The notes beneath the pieces were generated by a model. It made no database searches and was not told the origin of the DNA. It saw nothing but the letters and a program-made list of their open reading frames with translations. Of a stretch of 64,000 nucleotides of DNA, positions 1 to 12,270 are shown in pieces. Numbering within the stretch: position 1 is the stretch's first letter; every line of letters starts with the position of its first letter. This DNA comes from Sipunculus nudus (lineage: Eukaryota > Annelida > Sipuncula > Golfingiida > Sipunculidae): positions 60,548,618 to 60,612,617 of the forward strand of contig CM049317.1 in assembly GCA_026874595.1 (NCBI GenBank), in the 5' to 3' direction. Position numbers and translations under genes: made by a program.

Positions 1-211
1 GAGATCCGAAAAAAATTTTTGGAAGGCTCTGAATGCCAGGAGAGCGATTATTAGCTCTCCTAAAGTCTGTTTTAGGCGAGCGATGGCGCGCGGGAGCGAT
101 CGCTCGCCTCAAAAGGCAAGGCCTTGGTATTAACATAAACAATATTTCATCATGAATATTTTTTTCACTGAGTATTGTACCGGTACATAACTGATGTAAC
201 TATTCCATTAT

Positions 212-214
212 TAA

Positions 215-279
<65 letters not shown>
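212..279. repeat. TA dinucleotide microsatellite
   Basis: Nearly pure alternating TA for about 68 bases with one interrupting TACATA. Confidence 0.95.
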
Positions 280-281
<2 letters not shown>

Positions 282-1874
282 TGTCAAAATTGGAAGGCTA
301 CTATTAATAGATATATAAACTGGGGCCATTGCTTTTAACTATAAACAGGTGCTTTCAAAATGGTAATGTTTGTCTTTTAGTTTTTACATCTTTCATTCTA
401 CAAGTATTTAATGCATGACGTTGAATTAATAAAAAGCCATGGAACTTCGTTTGTAATAAAGAAGACACAAGGACGTACGTGTCATAATAAATTATTAATG
501 GGGTAAATAATACGTGGAATGTTATTACAAAACGATATTTGCAACGCGTATACTTACAAATTAACAAAACACACCCAAAAATAACTATTTTTCTGGCCAG
601 ACGTTGTCCGCAAATCGGGCCGAATGCCCTTTAGGCACTTGCTAAGGCAGTCAAAACTGCATGCACGTAGGCGTGCACGCAGGCGTGCACGCGTTTTAGG
701 CAGTCCCGTATTTTTCACTGGCATGGTTACCAAGTAAACAAAACAGTGTCATAATTTCCAAAGACTACACCTTTTCATTATCAGAAAAAAAATATACGAT
801 AAGACAGTTGAGTGTCGCCCTTATGAATTCTGTATACGCAAAATTTCACACGAAATAAATTAATATTGAGTGTCAGCTCGCTACAATCCATATCAACACA
901 CCCAGGAACCCTCAAAGCAAACCGCATTCACTGCACAGTGGCAGTGCGCGAGATCAATACGGCTGTAAACAGAGGCGACAGTTGATAGTGTATGGAGAGA
1001 CTCACACTTTCTGTGATGCCAAAGGATGACAGATGTTTACTATAATTACCTAGTTACGGGTCACAGAAACCATCATCGTCACTTCTTTATGTTCATGATG
1101 TAATAAGTTGTTAAAAATTTTGATAATTTGATTTGTCCGAAAGGCTACAAAAGCAACAAGGGCATCCATTAATTAGCAGGTAGGTAGGTTCATATACATT
1201 GTGTTTTCATGATATGAGAATGTATTGTCATAACCTTATGATTGTGGATGACATTTCATACTGATAAATATTTCCTGAAATACTTTGTGATTTAGCAAAT
1301 ATTATCACAAATTTATAAATTTTCCTTATTTGGAGTATAAGTGATATGGTTGCATAAATAGTCAAATATTTTGTCTGCCACGGTTCATATCTCATTTAAG
1401 TTTATGTTGTTAGTACTCATAAATACTGGTTGGCTGTAAATTCTGCAAAATAATATATAATGATTTTTTTATCTGTTTATAAATTAGGTCTAGTGCTGAC
1501 TAGATGATCAGATACAATAATTGTTAAGCCTGTAAATATAATGCCACTATTTTGTAATTCTGCCAGCCAAGTCAGTATCAAGTCCAGCAGATCCTGTGCC
1601 CAGTATGTGGTATTATTATGTTATCATAGTATGAATAGAACTTGTAATTTCATTAACTAATGACATTACAGTAATGTGCAAAGACTTTTTGAAACCATAT
1701 TGGCTCACAGGCACTTGACTGAATATATTATCTTTCAGATACCTGCAATCACCTGTAAATAATCAAAGCCCAAACTGCCCCATTTCCCCCATACATTTTA
1801 AAAAAAAAAAGACAAATGCTGCATTGAGCCAAAAAATATCTGAGCAACCTTGTCAAGCTCATTTGACCCTTTTC

Positions 1875-2460
1875 AAGTACTAGACCCAGTTGTGGCTCCA
1901 TTGTAAACACAGTGCCATAGGCCCCTGCCTCCAATTATCTAGCAGACGGGAACCCATGCATCTTCTGATGATGCACCCAGTTTAAATACATGTATCTTAT
2001 CTTGAGTGTGGTGACAAGGGCTATTGTTTCACCCAGAGGTGTGCAGTGCATGTGTTACATCATCACTGCTGTTAGTGTCCTTCTGGACCACTGGCTACAC
2101 AAGAACACTGGCTACACCGGGTTAATACCAGGGTTACACACTTGATGGGTTCAGCTGGCCAGGTGCATGTGTCACATTTCAGCTGGGTGAGACAGGAAGT
2201 TGGCAGTGATGATGTAACATGTAGACTGCACACCGCAGGCTGAAACAATCACCCGGCCCGGCTCACCATCGTCTGACATTGTATGCGTTCCCGTCCACCA
2301 GATAAATAAAGGCAGTGACCTGTGGCTCTGTGTTTACAACACAGCCAGAACTGGGTCTAGTCAAGAATCAGAATAGATCCAGCTGAGGTTCTGTAGTAAG
2401 TACAGAGCCACGGGCCTCAAACTTCATTTATCTAGCGGACAGAGCGCATGCAAAATGCTG
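1875..2460. repeat. Inverted-repeat module
   Basis: The segment at 1875-1955 (tagacccagttgtggctcc ... ctagcagacgggaac) recurs inverted at 2285-2365, partially in direct orientation at 2395-2450, and inverted again at 3785-3870. The pair around 1875/2365 could be the ends of a decayed terminal-inverted-repeat element; the boundaries are unclear. Confidence 0.5.
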
Positions 2461-2961
2461 TGAAGCACTTGTTATGATCCTGTGTTTTGAGTGCCTGTCT
2501 CAGTGAGCCGGAGCAATTTGTTTCAGCCAGCAGTGTCTATCATCACCGCAAATTACCTTAGCCACCTGGCCCATCCTGCTGAAAATGTAATATTTGTATG
2601 TGCACGCTGCATGCTGAAACAATTTTGTGTGTAACCATTGGTCAGCTCACTGGGACAGGCACCCAGCTAGAGGTCACAACATAAGTACTGCACAGCATAG
2701 GAAAACCAAAACACCCCAAACCACCGGTATAAAAAAAACATGAAACTACCATGTAACTAATAATCATCTCATCATGGAATACATCTATGCAATAATGTAT
2801 CATAAATTTATGAAATAAAGATAAACGAGTGTTTTGTGTGGCAGTCGGTTCACTGGCGGAGTCAACAGAAGCCATTTATGCTGGCTATGATGCAGCCCCC
2901 TTGTTGCACAAGCCGCAATCAAGCTGATCACTTGTCAGGTGTACAAGACACTTTTTTCTTT

Positions 2962-3602
2962 TATTATGGCCCCTCTTGAATAGGCCAGTGCCCTATAGTA
3001 ATCACCCTGTTTGTCTGTCCGTCCATCTGTTAGTCAGTCTGTCTGTCTGTCTGTTGTCAACAAATTTGTTTCTGGATGATAACTCCAGTTTGGATAGACA
3101 TATGGATTCAAAATTGATGTATACATGGCCCACCATTAAAGCAGTTGAGAACCCTGTTGATTTTGGGGTCATGCAGTCAAGATCTCAAGGTCACAAGATC
3201 TACATTTTTAAATAGTTTTTGGATGCATTTAAAGCCAACCTTTTCATCCCAGACCTTCCATCTTGTACATGTATAAAGCTCACCTGCGAGCAGTGAAAGA
3301 TCCATATTGATTTTTCAGTCACAAGGTCCAAGGTCAGTCAGCTTTCCCCAAAATTATTTCCGGATGATAACTCCGGTTTGGATTGGCATATAGATTTCAC
3401 ACTTGACTTATATATGGCCCACTACTAAAGCAAGAACGTTATTGATTTTAGGATTATCAGGTCAAAGGTCAAGGTCACAGTATCCACACCTTAAAAAAAG
3501 TTTATGGAAGCATTTAAAGCTAAACTTGGCATCCCAGACCTTCCATCCAGCATCACTCAACCCACACTGGTAGTCTATGGGCCTTTTGCAGGGCCCTTCT
3601 TG
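2962..3602 (+). repeat. Dispersed element, GGCCC-palindrome family
   Basis: Opens with a TATTATGGCCCC-type end, then a TCTG/TCCG run (3013-3054), then two related blocks each starting near 'gatgataactcc' (3076 and 3364), and closes with tatgggcctt...agggccctt (3576-3600). The architecture (short palindrome, tetranucleotide run, internal tandem units, GC-rich end) matches the other dispersed families in this window. No coding capacity. Confidence 0.65.
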
Positions 3603-4318
3603 ACATGTCAATATTTTAGTTTTACAAAGCATTGACACAATACTGCATTGACATATTCAAAAGATGATAATTTATACATGATGCCAGGCTTTTGCTTCAG
3701 ATTTGAATTTAAATGGTGTTTCATGGTATTTTGTCAGAGGTATACCAAAACACCAGTGTTTTGGGTGACCCACTCAGCATTTTGAATTAGCTCCGTTCGC
3801 CAGATAAATGGTAGGCAGAGATGTGGTGCTGTATGTACGACATAACCACAACTGGGTCTAGTACCAGAACACTTGCCCAGTTGCTCAGATGTGCTAACAA
3901 CGTTGTACACTGATGTGACATTCATTAGCATTTTCTTCTTTCTTTTTTGTTTCAGCATTTTTATGACTTCCTCCAGCTTAAATCTTCCTTATGTCTGCCA
4001 AGGTAGTTTTATATGTTGTTAAGTGTAAAATGTTGCTCTAGTTCTGTGTTGTTATGTTGCTCTAGTTCTATGTTGTTTGTAAGTAGGTATTGCTGGGCTG
4101 GATCTGGAATTAATATTTTTAGTTTTAGGATTAGTGATTCTACTATAGTCTGTTTCACCTCCACATGTCCACCTTTTTTTTGCTATGAACAATATTATTA
4201 GTTACATTTCAAGGGGAAAATATTAAGTGTAGAGTAGAAGATAAAAGGAACTTATTTTCAACAAGGTAAATAAATACCAACCTTCCACCTTATTTAAGAA
4301 ACAGAATTATTTGAAAAT

Positions 4319-4621
4319 ATGAGAAACCAGTCTACATTTTACAACATATCAGACCCACAAATGGCGGTAAAGGTCATTGGTCACATGCAAAAACAGCCTC
4401 AATTGACAGCCGCTTATTGGATGATGTCATGTAAACACTCTAAAAAATATAACCAGCTAAACAAAGATGCATGGCTACTTTTGGAGGGACACATCTTATC
4501 TGCAAGATCATTGGGAAGAGACTTAAAAGTTGTGGATAATAAACTGGGGATTTATTGTAAAATTCAGAAATTCCATATCAGGTTGTCACTTCCATTATGT
4601 ATTTTTCTATTATATTATTAA
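4319..4621 (+). other. Unassigned open frame, 100 aa
   Basis: Reads MRNQSTFYNISDPQMAVKVI, then a mixed polar sequence, with a hydrophobic leucine/tyrosine tail. Residue composition is less biased than other intergenic frames, and it might be an exon of an unrelated gene or a chance frame. No domain recognised, no clear acceptor or donor, and no link to the TRPM gene. Confidence 0.15.
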
Positions 4622-6245
4622 GAAATATAAACTTTTAAGAAATTTATCTACAAAAACAGGTTGACAGAAAAGGATTATAGGGGTTTCCTCTTAATGTTCA
4701 GTGTATTATTTGTTTTATTTTTTGGCTTCAGATTTTCAGGGTTAATTATTCACAAACTTCACTTTTTTTAAGTGTATTGTGAGGGTTCCATTTTTTATGA
4801 TCTAGGCATAGGCTACATGCATGGATAATTTACTTTTGTTTCCAATGAGACCAACATATAAATGTCTGTTCACCTGTATAGATGAATTCTCTTATTCAAG
4901 AAGATTTCATTTTCTGGATAATTTCCATTTTTACTATTATATCATGAATTTGAAACCCTCATGGACCAAAAGCCAACCATATTGATTTTAAATTTAAGTC
5001 TTATAATGCTTAATTGATGATAAAATTGTAGCCTTCAAAATCGTTGGATGTTGCTTAGTTTATAAAGGACCTATTTGTTATTTTACTTCAAAAAGTGCCC
5101 TTCCATGTGTTATGAATTGAACATGAAATAAAAATAATTACCCTGTTATAAAAAGCAGCAGAACCATTTTGTACCTTTGTTATACCATTGACTAGGTTCT
5201 GAAGTTTTGGTGCAAAATCAGCTAAATATTAGGGAAATAAGTGCCGAATTGGAGGTTAGTCATTAGTCGATTGAGTCAATCAACATGAAACATATTTCTA
5301 TATTTTGTGTTAAAATTTAGAATAAAGAGCATTTTAGATATTCTGATTCCTGGTTCCAGTCCAGTTGTTGGGTGTTTTGTTCTGACTAACAAGTCTACAC
5401 ACATTGAACAAGCTTGTGCTTTCATTGTGTTTGCACAAGGTGCACTTTTACACTAACTTAAATTAATTTACCAAGAATGTGCCCCAATAGTTCCCAGAAA
5501 GAGAGAAAGCTATAAAAAGTTTCAGTAAAACATATAACTTGAGATTGGTAGAATATCTGAAAAAAAAGATTAATTACATGTATAAATACAGAAATATGCC
5601 AATATAAATGTTTAGAAGCACATGTAGAAACACATACTTGATTCACAAAAACTGCATGGTATGTATTACAAAGATTTGTTAAAAGTGGACTTTACATACG
5701 TGCATGTTTCTTTTTTTATCTCTTTTATAAATAGGAACTCTTTATGTCTATGAAATAATCCACATGGATGGCCATATTTATGTATTATTGTCAGTGTGTA
5801 TTTGTAAATGGATGTTGGGTGTTTTCATTATTCCATGATACAGTGACAGCAACATGAAATTTCATTTCATTTAAAGTGCGAAAAAATTGTGCTTATCCAG
5901 AGGCAGTTAATGTTTTTGGCATTGTCATTGAATCAGTCACTGTCAAATCATATAATGTAATAGATAACAGTAAAACATGTGCTCTTACCAAAAAGAGATT
6001 GCTTTTTGCTTGCATTTGTATCTGACCTGCAAAACTACTCTTCAGATGATGACAGGGAATCCAAATTATTGGGGTATTTGTGGTTTATATCCAGAAAATT
6101 TGTTGGTCTGGAATTACAAAGTGAACCTGGGATTTAAACTGGTGTAAAACCAGTTATTAATGTCAATACATAACAGCCTATCTCCAATTTTAAGAATAAA
6201 GAAGTTGAGGCTTCCTTACAGGGTCTGTTTTCACATCGTCCAGCA

Positions 6246-6254
6246 CACACACAT

Positions 6255-6288
<34 letters not shown>

Positions 6289-6303
6289 GTATGTATGTAT
6301 GTA
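6246..6303. repeat. Compound CA/TA/TATG microsatellite
   Basis: Runs of CA, then TA, then TATG over about 58 bases. Confidence 0.95.
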
Positions 6304-7424
6304 TCATAATAAGTAAAATGAAGATGAAAGTTGTAAACCATGGAACACTCTATATATTCCATAGTTTGAATCTCAGATATGTTTAATATCTTTGCTGTCT
6401 GAGAAAGGGATATTTAATAAAATAGTATCCGATTCCTGCACTGCTCAGTACTCATAGCACTACTTTCTGTGTACCTTCTGTGGTACCTTCTGTATCAAGT
6501 TGATTACTTTTTGTGAGCCAAAATATTGTTTTTAACTTTTTACCATTATTAGTAATAAAAAAAAACAGTCATCATTTCATAGCCTATGGTTCATATGGTG
6601 CAAGGAAAATTTAGTGTGTTGGAACTGAGTTCATTTATTTGAAATGGTGTCTTTACTAAACTTTGAATTTGATTGATTTAGGATTTGATGATTTTCCATG
6701 TAATGCATATTGTCTGATAATATATATCAAGTATGTGCAATTAATTAATTAGCACATTTAATTATGGTACACAAATATAAATATAAGTGGTAATCAGTGC
6801 CACATTTGCTGACCTGTTATCTGAAATGTTACTTTTTCTTCATTTTGTATTTTATTGATACCAGTTTCCATGCACAGTATTGCAGAGAAACACAAGACCC
6901 CTTGGTTTCTAGTTTTATATGCATGCTTTTGATGATATATTTTCATATTTTATCTTGCAAAAGGATGCAGGAATAAGTAAATGTTTATGTATGTTCTTTC
7001 AACACTATTTTGCCCTTATGATAATTGTACATTTTATAACAGTTTTCCATTCACGTCACAGTTATGAACAGCAATGTAAATACTTTCACAATAGCTTGTA
7101 CAAGGCAGTGTGGTTAAATGTAACTATTGCTCCTGTAGAGCAATAATTCACCTACACAATAATCTTTCAATTTATATAAAGTAGCATCTCTTGCAGTTTA
7201 AAATAACTTTTATTTAAATTTTAATTTTACCCCATTTAGTTCATATCCTGTTAAACATAGTGCATTGCCCTAACTTAAGGTATATGCACTGATGAATTGT
7301 ATCTGATTTTAAATACTAATATACCATTAAGACTACCCCTGAGTGAATCAAAAGCATTCAAATTGGTTATAACTGACCTGTCTAATAAGACGACCCTTTA
7401 ATTAAAACCATTTTGACCAGTCCT

Positions 7425-7740
7425 ATAAGTGGGGCCTGGACAGCTGAGCAATAAAGTGCTCAGCCTTCCCCACTGGGACCTGGGTTTGATCCCAGGTGCT
7501 GCCATGAGAGTGAGTTGTAGTGGCCCGTCCAAGGTCAGTGGTTCTCTCTGGGTTCTCCGGCTTCCTCCACCTCCTTCCTCCACAATCTTCAGCTGTATCA
7601 GTATCATCTGTTTTTGCCTTAAATATCTAACTGTGTACCAACTCAATCTGTCAAACTTTGTTGTTGCTGAGGGAGCCAGTGCAGGCCGCATTTTCCAGGC
7701 TCAAGCGCCAACTTCACTTTCAGTCAGTCATGTCCTATAG
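7425..7740 (+). mobile_element. tRNA-derived SINE, family B
   Basis: Begins with a tRNA-like segment containing a good B box (gggtttgatcccaggtg, 7471-7487 region), preceded by an A-box-like stretch, and continues with a body containing ggttctccggcttcctccac (7550-7570). That body motif resembles conserved SINE core domains known from marine invertebrates; the exact core family was not verified. Preceded by a fragment of the 'aataagacgacc' repeat. Confidence 0.6.
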
Positions 7741-7741
7741 G

Positions 7742-7880
7742 TGACCTTATTACACAGATTTCCCTGTCTTTTATTACACAGGTTTCACTGTCCCTTATTT
7801 CACAGGTTTCACTGTCCTTTATTACAGTTTACACAGGTTTCACTGTCCCTTATTGTAAACAAGGTTTCACTGTATTTGAA
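7742..7880 (+). repeat. About 26-bp minisatellite (5 units)
   Basis: Imperfect tandem copies of an acaggtttcactgtccctta-type unit. The unit equals the terminal sequence (ggtttcactgt) of a dispersed repeat seen at 25649-25746 and elsewhere, suggesting the array grew from that element's end. Confidence 0.75.
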
Positions 7881-8186
7881 AAAATAGTTTTTTAAGTACC
7901 CAGGAGAAGTGAGCCACTTTTTCTTAGGCCCTTAATAAACTAAATATCAGTAGTAGTATCCCCAGCAGTGTTTTTTTCATCATCTGCCATGTGTCTTATC
8001 TTTATTTAAAATATTTTTATTTTATTTTTATTGAAATTTATTTATTTACCAATAAAATTTATGTATGAAAGAAGCATCATTGATGGACCAACAAAAAAAC
8101 TCTCTAATGATAATGTCATTTAGTTTAAAATAAGCACATTAAAAATGGCTGGCTCTTATTTGATAAGAACAGTACCATTTGTTATT

Positions 8187-8830
8187 AGCTCAGCTGACTG
8201 AAAGTCATTTTAGCTTTAGCTATCACTCGTTGTCTGTCGTCCTTATGTAAAATTGTCTGTTAACAGATCACAAATAGTAACCCATTGCACCTAGAAACTT
8301 CTAACTTTTCATCCAGGGAGGCCTATGAAAAAACTTCTTGGAAACTCAAAATATGGTCTCTGTTACCTAAATCCTTTGAGCTATGTGGCTTGAAAGTACC
8401 AACAAGAAAATTAAAAATGTTGGTACAAAACCTTCAGTTTTTGAACAACTAATGCATTGATCACCGTGATTCATTGCATGCATATTCATCATAGAGTATT
8501 TCATTAGTTCCTGCAGACTGGTGGCACCACCTGGATTGATTAAAATTTTTACGCATTTTTTTCTCCTTTTTGAGACCTTCAAAGATGTAATCATCTGTTA
8601 ACAGAGCACAAATTGTAACCATTAGACTTAGAAGCTTGTTACCCGACATGCAGGAAGGGCCATGAAAAATCTCCTTGGAAACCTGAAATAAGGTCTCTAT
8701 TATTCATATCCTACGAGCTATGGGGCTCTGAACAACAAACGAGAATAATTTAAAATTTTTTGATACACAAAGCTCCAGTATCTGAACAACTAATGCATTG
8801 TTCACCATTTTCTTGGGTATGTTATAATGC
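8187..8830 (+). repeat. AGCTCAG-palindrome element, 338-bp-unit subtype
   Basis: Starts with agctcagctgactgaaagtc (palindromic in better-preserved copies), then a TCTG/TCGT run, then two tandem units beginning ctgttaacag...gcacaaattgtaa at about 8257 and 8595, spaced 338 bp. The same architecture and spacing recur at 63133-64000. No coding capacity. Confidence 0.75.
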
Positions 8831-9642
8831 CCCTGCCCCAATACACACACACACACATCGGGCTCCCAACAAACACACACACCAGGTGGTTTATAACAGC
8901 AGTAAGTATTTGATATCCTGTGTGTATATCAATAATCTTTTATCATGTATGTAGTTCTGGTACTATAGTGCTTGTTTGAATAACCTTATCCAGACCTCTT
9001 TAGTTATGTCAATTGTCACTATGGTGACAGTCAAACAAATCTGAAAGTACCAAGGCGGTATTGAATTGGAAAATTTTTCCCTCTGTAAAGCCTTTTATTA
9101 TTGGTTGCTTGTCACAACTCTTCTTTCAGTCTGTACAGATTTTTTTATTGACATTGTCAGAATAAGACTGATAGACGGCACAGTTTTCTTCAATTTGAAC
9201 TAAATTTAATATGTAAGACACATTAAAGATATTAACACTATTATTATCTCTGTAATAACACCATTTACATATATCAGGGTATTCAGTGGTGTCAATTTAT
9301 CTTCAAGGATGGGGTAAGTTGCAGGCACGGGAGGGATAACCTTGCAGGCAAGGGAAAGTGGAGGGAGGCATTTATACCCCCTATCCCCTTGTATTGATGC
9401 CCAAGAAGGTATTGATGTCCCATAATTACATTGAGATAATGTTCATGCTAATTGCATAAATATATTGGAGAAAATACATACAGCTTTGTAACAAATCAAA
9501 GGACAGTATTCACCTCTTTACTAGGTTAAGTGATTACTTCTGCAAATATTTGTCCAGTTATAAACTTACAAACTTATATGGACATGTCAAAGTTACCAGG
9601 AAATACATAAAATAGTTTTTCTCTCAAAAATGTAACAACAAT

Positions 9643-9947
9643 ATACTGTGGTTGGCTTCATATTCAAGGGATGTAAATTTCCCGGCTTTCACATTATCAT
9701 TGTTTCGTGAAGGTTCCATTTATGTGAACTGCCTATGGTGTATACTATCCATTAAAATGTGAATTAATTACTTTAAATAATCTGCACACAAAAGCTATAA
9801 TTGAAGGACAACTCAAGGAAAGTACTGAAATTCTAGTTCATTATTGGAAGATTTTTTTAAAGTGTTTTTGAGTATCATTTACTATAACAGTATTTGATGT
9901 AGGGGTAACACACAAGATATTTTATATATTTCTGTTTTATATATTTC

Positions 9948-10036
<89 letters not shown>

Positions 10037-10165
10037 TTATTAACATTTTTCTTTGCGACTTCCCTCTATTGATAGACTTTTTATTCATGAAGGTCTTTAT
10101 TTTTGCGATAGTTGATTATGCAGAAATATTGCGAATTTGAAACCCTTGCAAACAAAATATAACGA
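9643..10165. mobile_element. Decayed MITE, TACTGTGGTTG family
   Basis: The left end tactgtggttggcttcatat (9643-9662) matches the terminal inverted repeat of the better copy at 23695-24124, and gcgaatttgaaacccttgc (about 10131) matches its interior. A TA microsatellite has expanded in the middle, and the right terminus is not recognisable. Confidence 0.5.
9951..10029. repeat. TA microsatellite
   Basis: About 79 bases of alternating TA lying between two MITE-like fragments. Confidence 0.95.
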
Positions 10166-11425
10166 CATTTTATGTGGAGCCTATCCTGTGGTATTGAGAA
10201 AATTATGGCTTGGGCTTTTTTTATGGTGATGGGGGACTGCTGAAAAATTGATCATTGATCTCTGCTTGACGCGGATAAGTTGTCATTACAACAGAGTGCT
10301 GATCATGGCAAATGATTTATGCTATTTCTGTCTGTGTTGGTCCTGACCACGCATAACGTGAAATGATTTAATGGGATGAGGTGACACAAGTGTGATCGTC
10401 ACAGCCTTATCTCTAATGTACCCTTTATCAAGTTCTTAGACACAGGACCACACCTCTATGACAACCATTGTATATGATCACGGTCCTTGATAAGTGTATT
10501 ATGACCTGCTAGTGTTTATTTTTCAGATGATTACATCATTAAAACATTCACATAATAAATATATTTATCATATGTATTAACGGTATGCCAGAAATTAATA
10601 GATTCTTTCATAATCAATTAAATTTGTTGCATTTTTACATAATAAATCAAAAATGATTACAGATGCACATCCAAAGAAGTAGTATTATCCAGTTAAATAT
10701 TCTAATTTTGTCATTGACATAAGAAATATGGGGCTTAATAAAACAAACAGCTTTAAAACTGAATCCTGTGCATTGAATAAGTGTACACTTTCTGGCTGTT
10801 ACCTGGACTTATCAGCGTGGTGTAAAAGTCAGGTTTAATTTTACTAAGTCAAAATAAATAGTATATTTCTATACAGCTGATTTCATGGTAATATAATAAT
10901 TGATCATCATTAATATATATATATACATATATATAATATATATATATATAGTTGTGGACCAACATATTATCTAACTCTGCCAACAGCTTAAATTATCCAG
11001 TCACATTTACTATAATTGTTTAGAAAAAGAAAATGTTAGTTCAAAAATTGTGTTACTGAGAATTTGAACCAAATAGGGTTCCCAATAAAAGCTATAAATA
11101 TCTTTTAGTATATGGTTCCACAGCTTCCAATGAAGAAACCAATGGTTTATTTGAACAAGTTACTGGTACAGTCTATGAGACTCTATCCACAGCAGCTTAT
11201 GGTGTAACCTAGCTATTCGACATCAGCTTATGGTGTAACCTAGCTGGGCCAGTCATTTTTTTGTGCTCAGGTATTTTATTTATCTTTCATGGAATTCACA
11301 TGGTCATGAGTTCACAGCCAGAAAGGAAGGTTTTCTTTTTTGGCTGAGCTCAAATGATAAACATGGAAGGCATTTCCATAACAATATTTACATACTTTAA
11401 CACACAGAATTATATCTTGCACTGA

Positions 11426-11625
11426 ATGATCATCTTCATACCAACAAGTCTATGACCTGACTACGCATTCACAGACCTTGATTCTGTGATTCAAGAAATA
11501 GATGCCAGAGAGGGTTGAAGAATCAAGGTCTGTGAATGAGTGGTCCTGTCACAGACTTGGTAGTATGAAGATGAATCAAGGTATGTGAATAAGTGGTCAT
11601 ATCACAGACTTGGTAGTATGAAGAT
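11426..11625. repeat. Inverted plus direct repeat cluster
   Basis: The segment at 11426-11485 (catcttcatacc ... cagaccttgattc) is inverted at 11518-11572, and that arm is duplicated in direct orientation at 11573-11625 (cacagacttggtagtatgaa occurs twice). It could form a hairpin. No coding sequence. Confidence 0.75.
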
Positions 11626-12132
11626 GTGCACATTACTAAAAGATATTGCTTGTAAGCACAGACAGCATGTTGTTTTTACTTTACAGCTGTCATCTAGTGA
11701 CAATTGCACATTAACTATTGATACAATGCCTGCATACAATTTTATATTTGTTCATGCATTTACAAATATATTTATGAAACAAATGGGAAATGATGCCCTC
11801 TAGGGATACTTGCAACATATGTCGAGTTTAAGTGAAACATTAATTATTTCATGAGACTTTCATTAATTATTTTATAAGTTGATTTAATAGCTGTTAAAAG
11901 GGTAATAATGATTTGAAAATAAGTTATGCCAAAGTTGCAAGCCTGTGTAAAATACATTGTACTGGTCAGCTTCTGTGGAGATCCTCTTCTGTTTCAATAT
12001 TCTTATACCGTAATTGAATACAAGTAATATACTATAATCAGCCTTATATTTAAAAAAATTATTGTTTCAAAGTTTATTTTCATTTACTGTGATACTGTGT
12101 GATATACACTTTATGCCTGATTTCATTTCCAG

Positions 12133-12270
12133 TCACAGTTTCGAGCTACCACTCAGGCGATAAGGATCGTCAGAAGGATGCCACAGGGGACGAAAGTCAC
12201 TCCCCACGAAGTCACTCCTGATGGCGCTGTCCCTCCCATCCACAAACTCAACCCCAATGTAGCTCGTAAT
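12133..12270 (+). CDS. TRPM2-like: TRPM exon 1 (first recognised; start ATG 12178)
   Basis: An acceptor (ttccag, 12127-12132) opens this exon and a strong donor (gtaagt at 12271) closes it in phase 0. The frame gives 31 residues from ATG 12178 ([12 protein letters not shown]...), and this ATG has A at -3. The same frame stays open upstream to the acceptor, adding 15 codons, so the ATG could be internal to a longer N-terminus. A total length near that of TRPM2 favours the ATG as the start. An upstream, possibly untranslated, exon is implied by the acceptor but I could not place it. A poorly conserved leader is usual in this family. Confidence 0.6.

Larger units (their letters stand above)
1..2961. 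other. Gene-free upstream DNA with simple repeats
   Basis: No convincing gene on either strand. It holds a 10-bp GC-rich inverted repeat (about 74-108), a TA microsatellite (212-279), GCGTGCACGC direct repeats near 667-692, and inverted copies of an 80-bp module near 1875-1955 and 2285-2365, with a third partial copy near 2395-2450. Short open frames in this stretch have no recognisable domains. Confidence 0.6.
3603..7369. other. Gene-free stretch upstream of TRPM
   Basis: No recognisable gene. It holds one 101-codon + strand open frame at 4319-4621 (unassigned), a decayed copy of a palindromic MITE about 4712-4982, and a CA/TA/TATG compound microsatellite at 6246-6303. Confidence 0.5.
8831..12132. 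other. Gene-free DNA upstream of exon 1
   Basis: Contains CA microsatellite (8844-8884), MITE fragments (9643-9780 and about 10040-10165), TA microsatellites (9951-10029 and 10915-10950) and an inverted/direct repeat cluster (11426-11625). A promoter or leader exon for the TRPM gene may lie here, but I see nothing decisive. Confidence 0.45.

Noticed and set aside
12138-12138. Alternative acceptor (tcacag) for exon 1
   Set aside because: It would keep the same frame (6 nt shorter) and cannot be separated from 12132 by sequence; the downstream ATG makes it irrelevant if that is the start.
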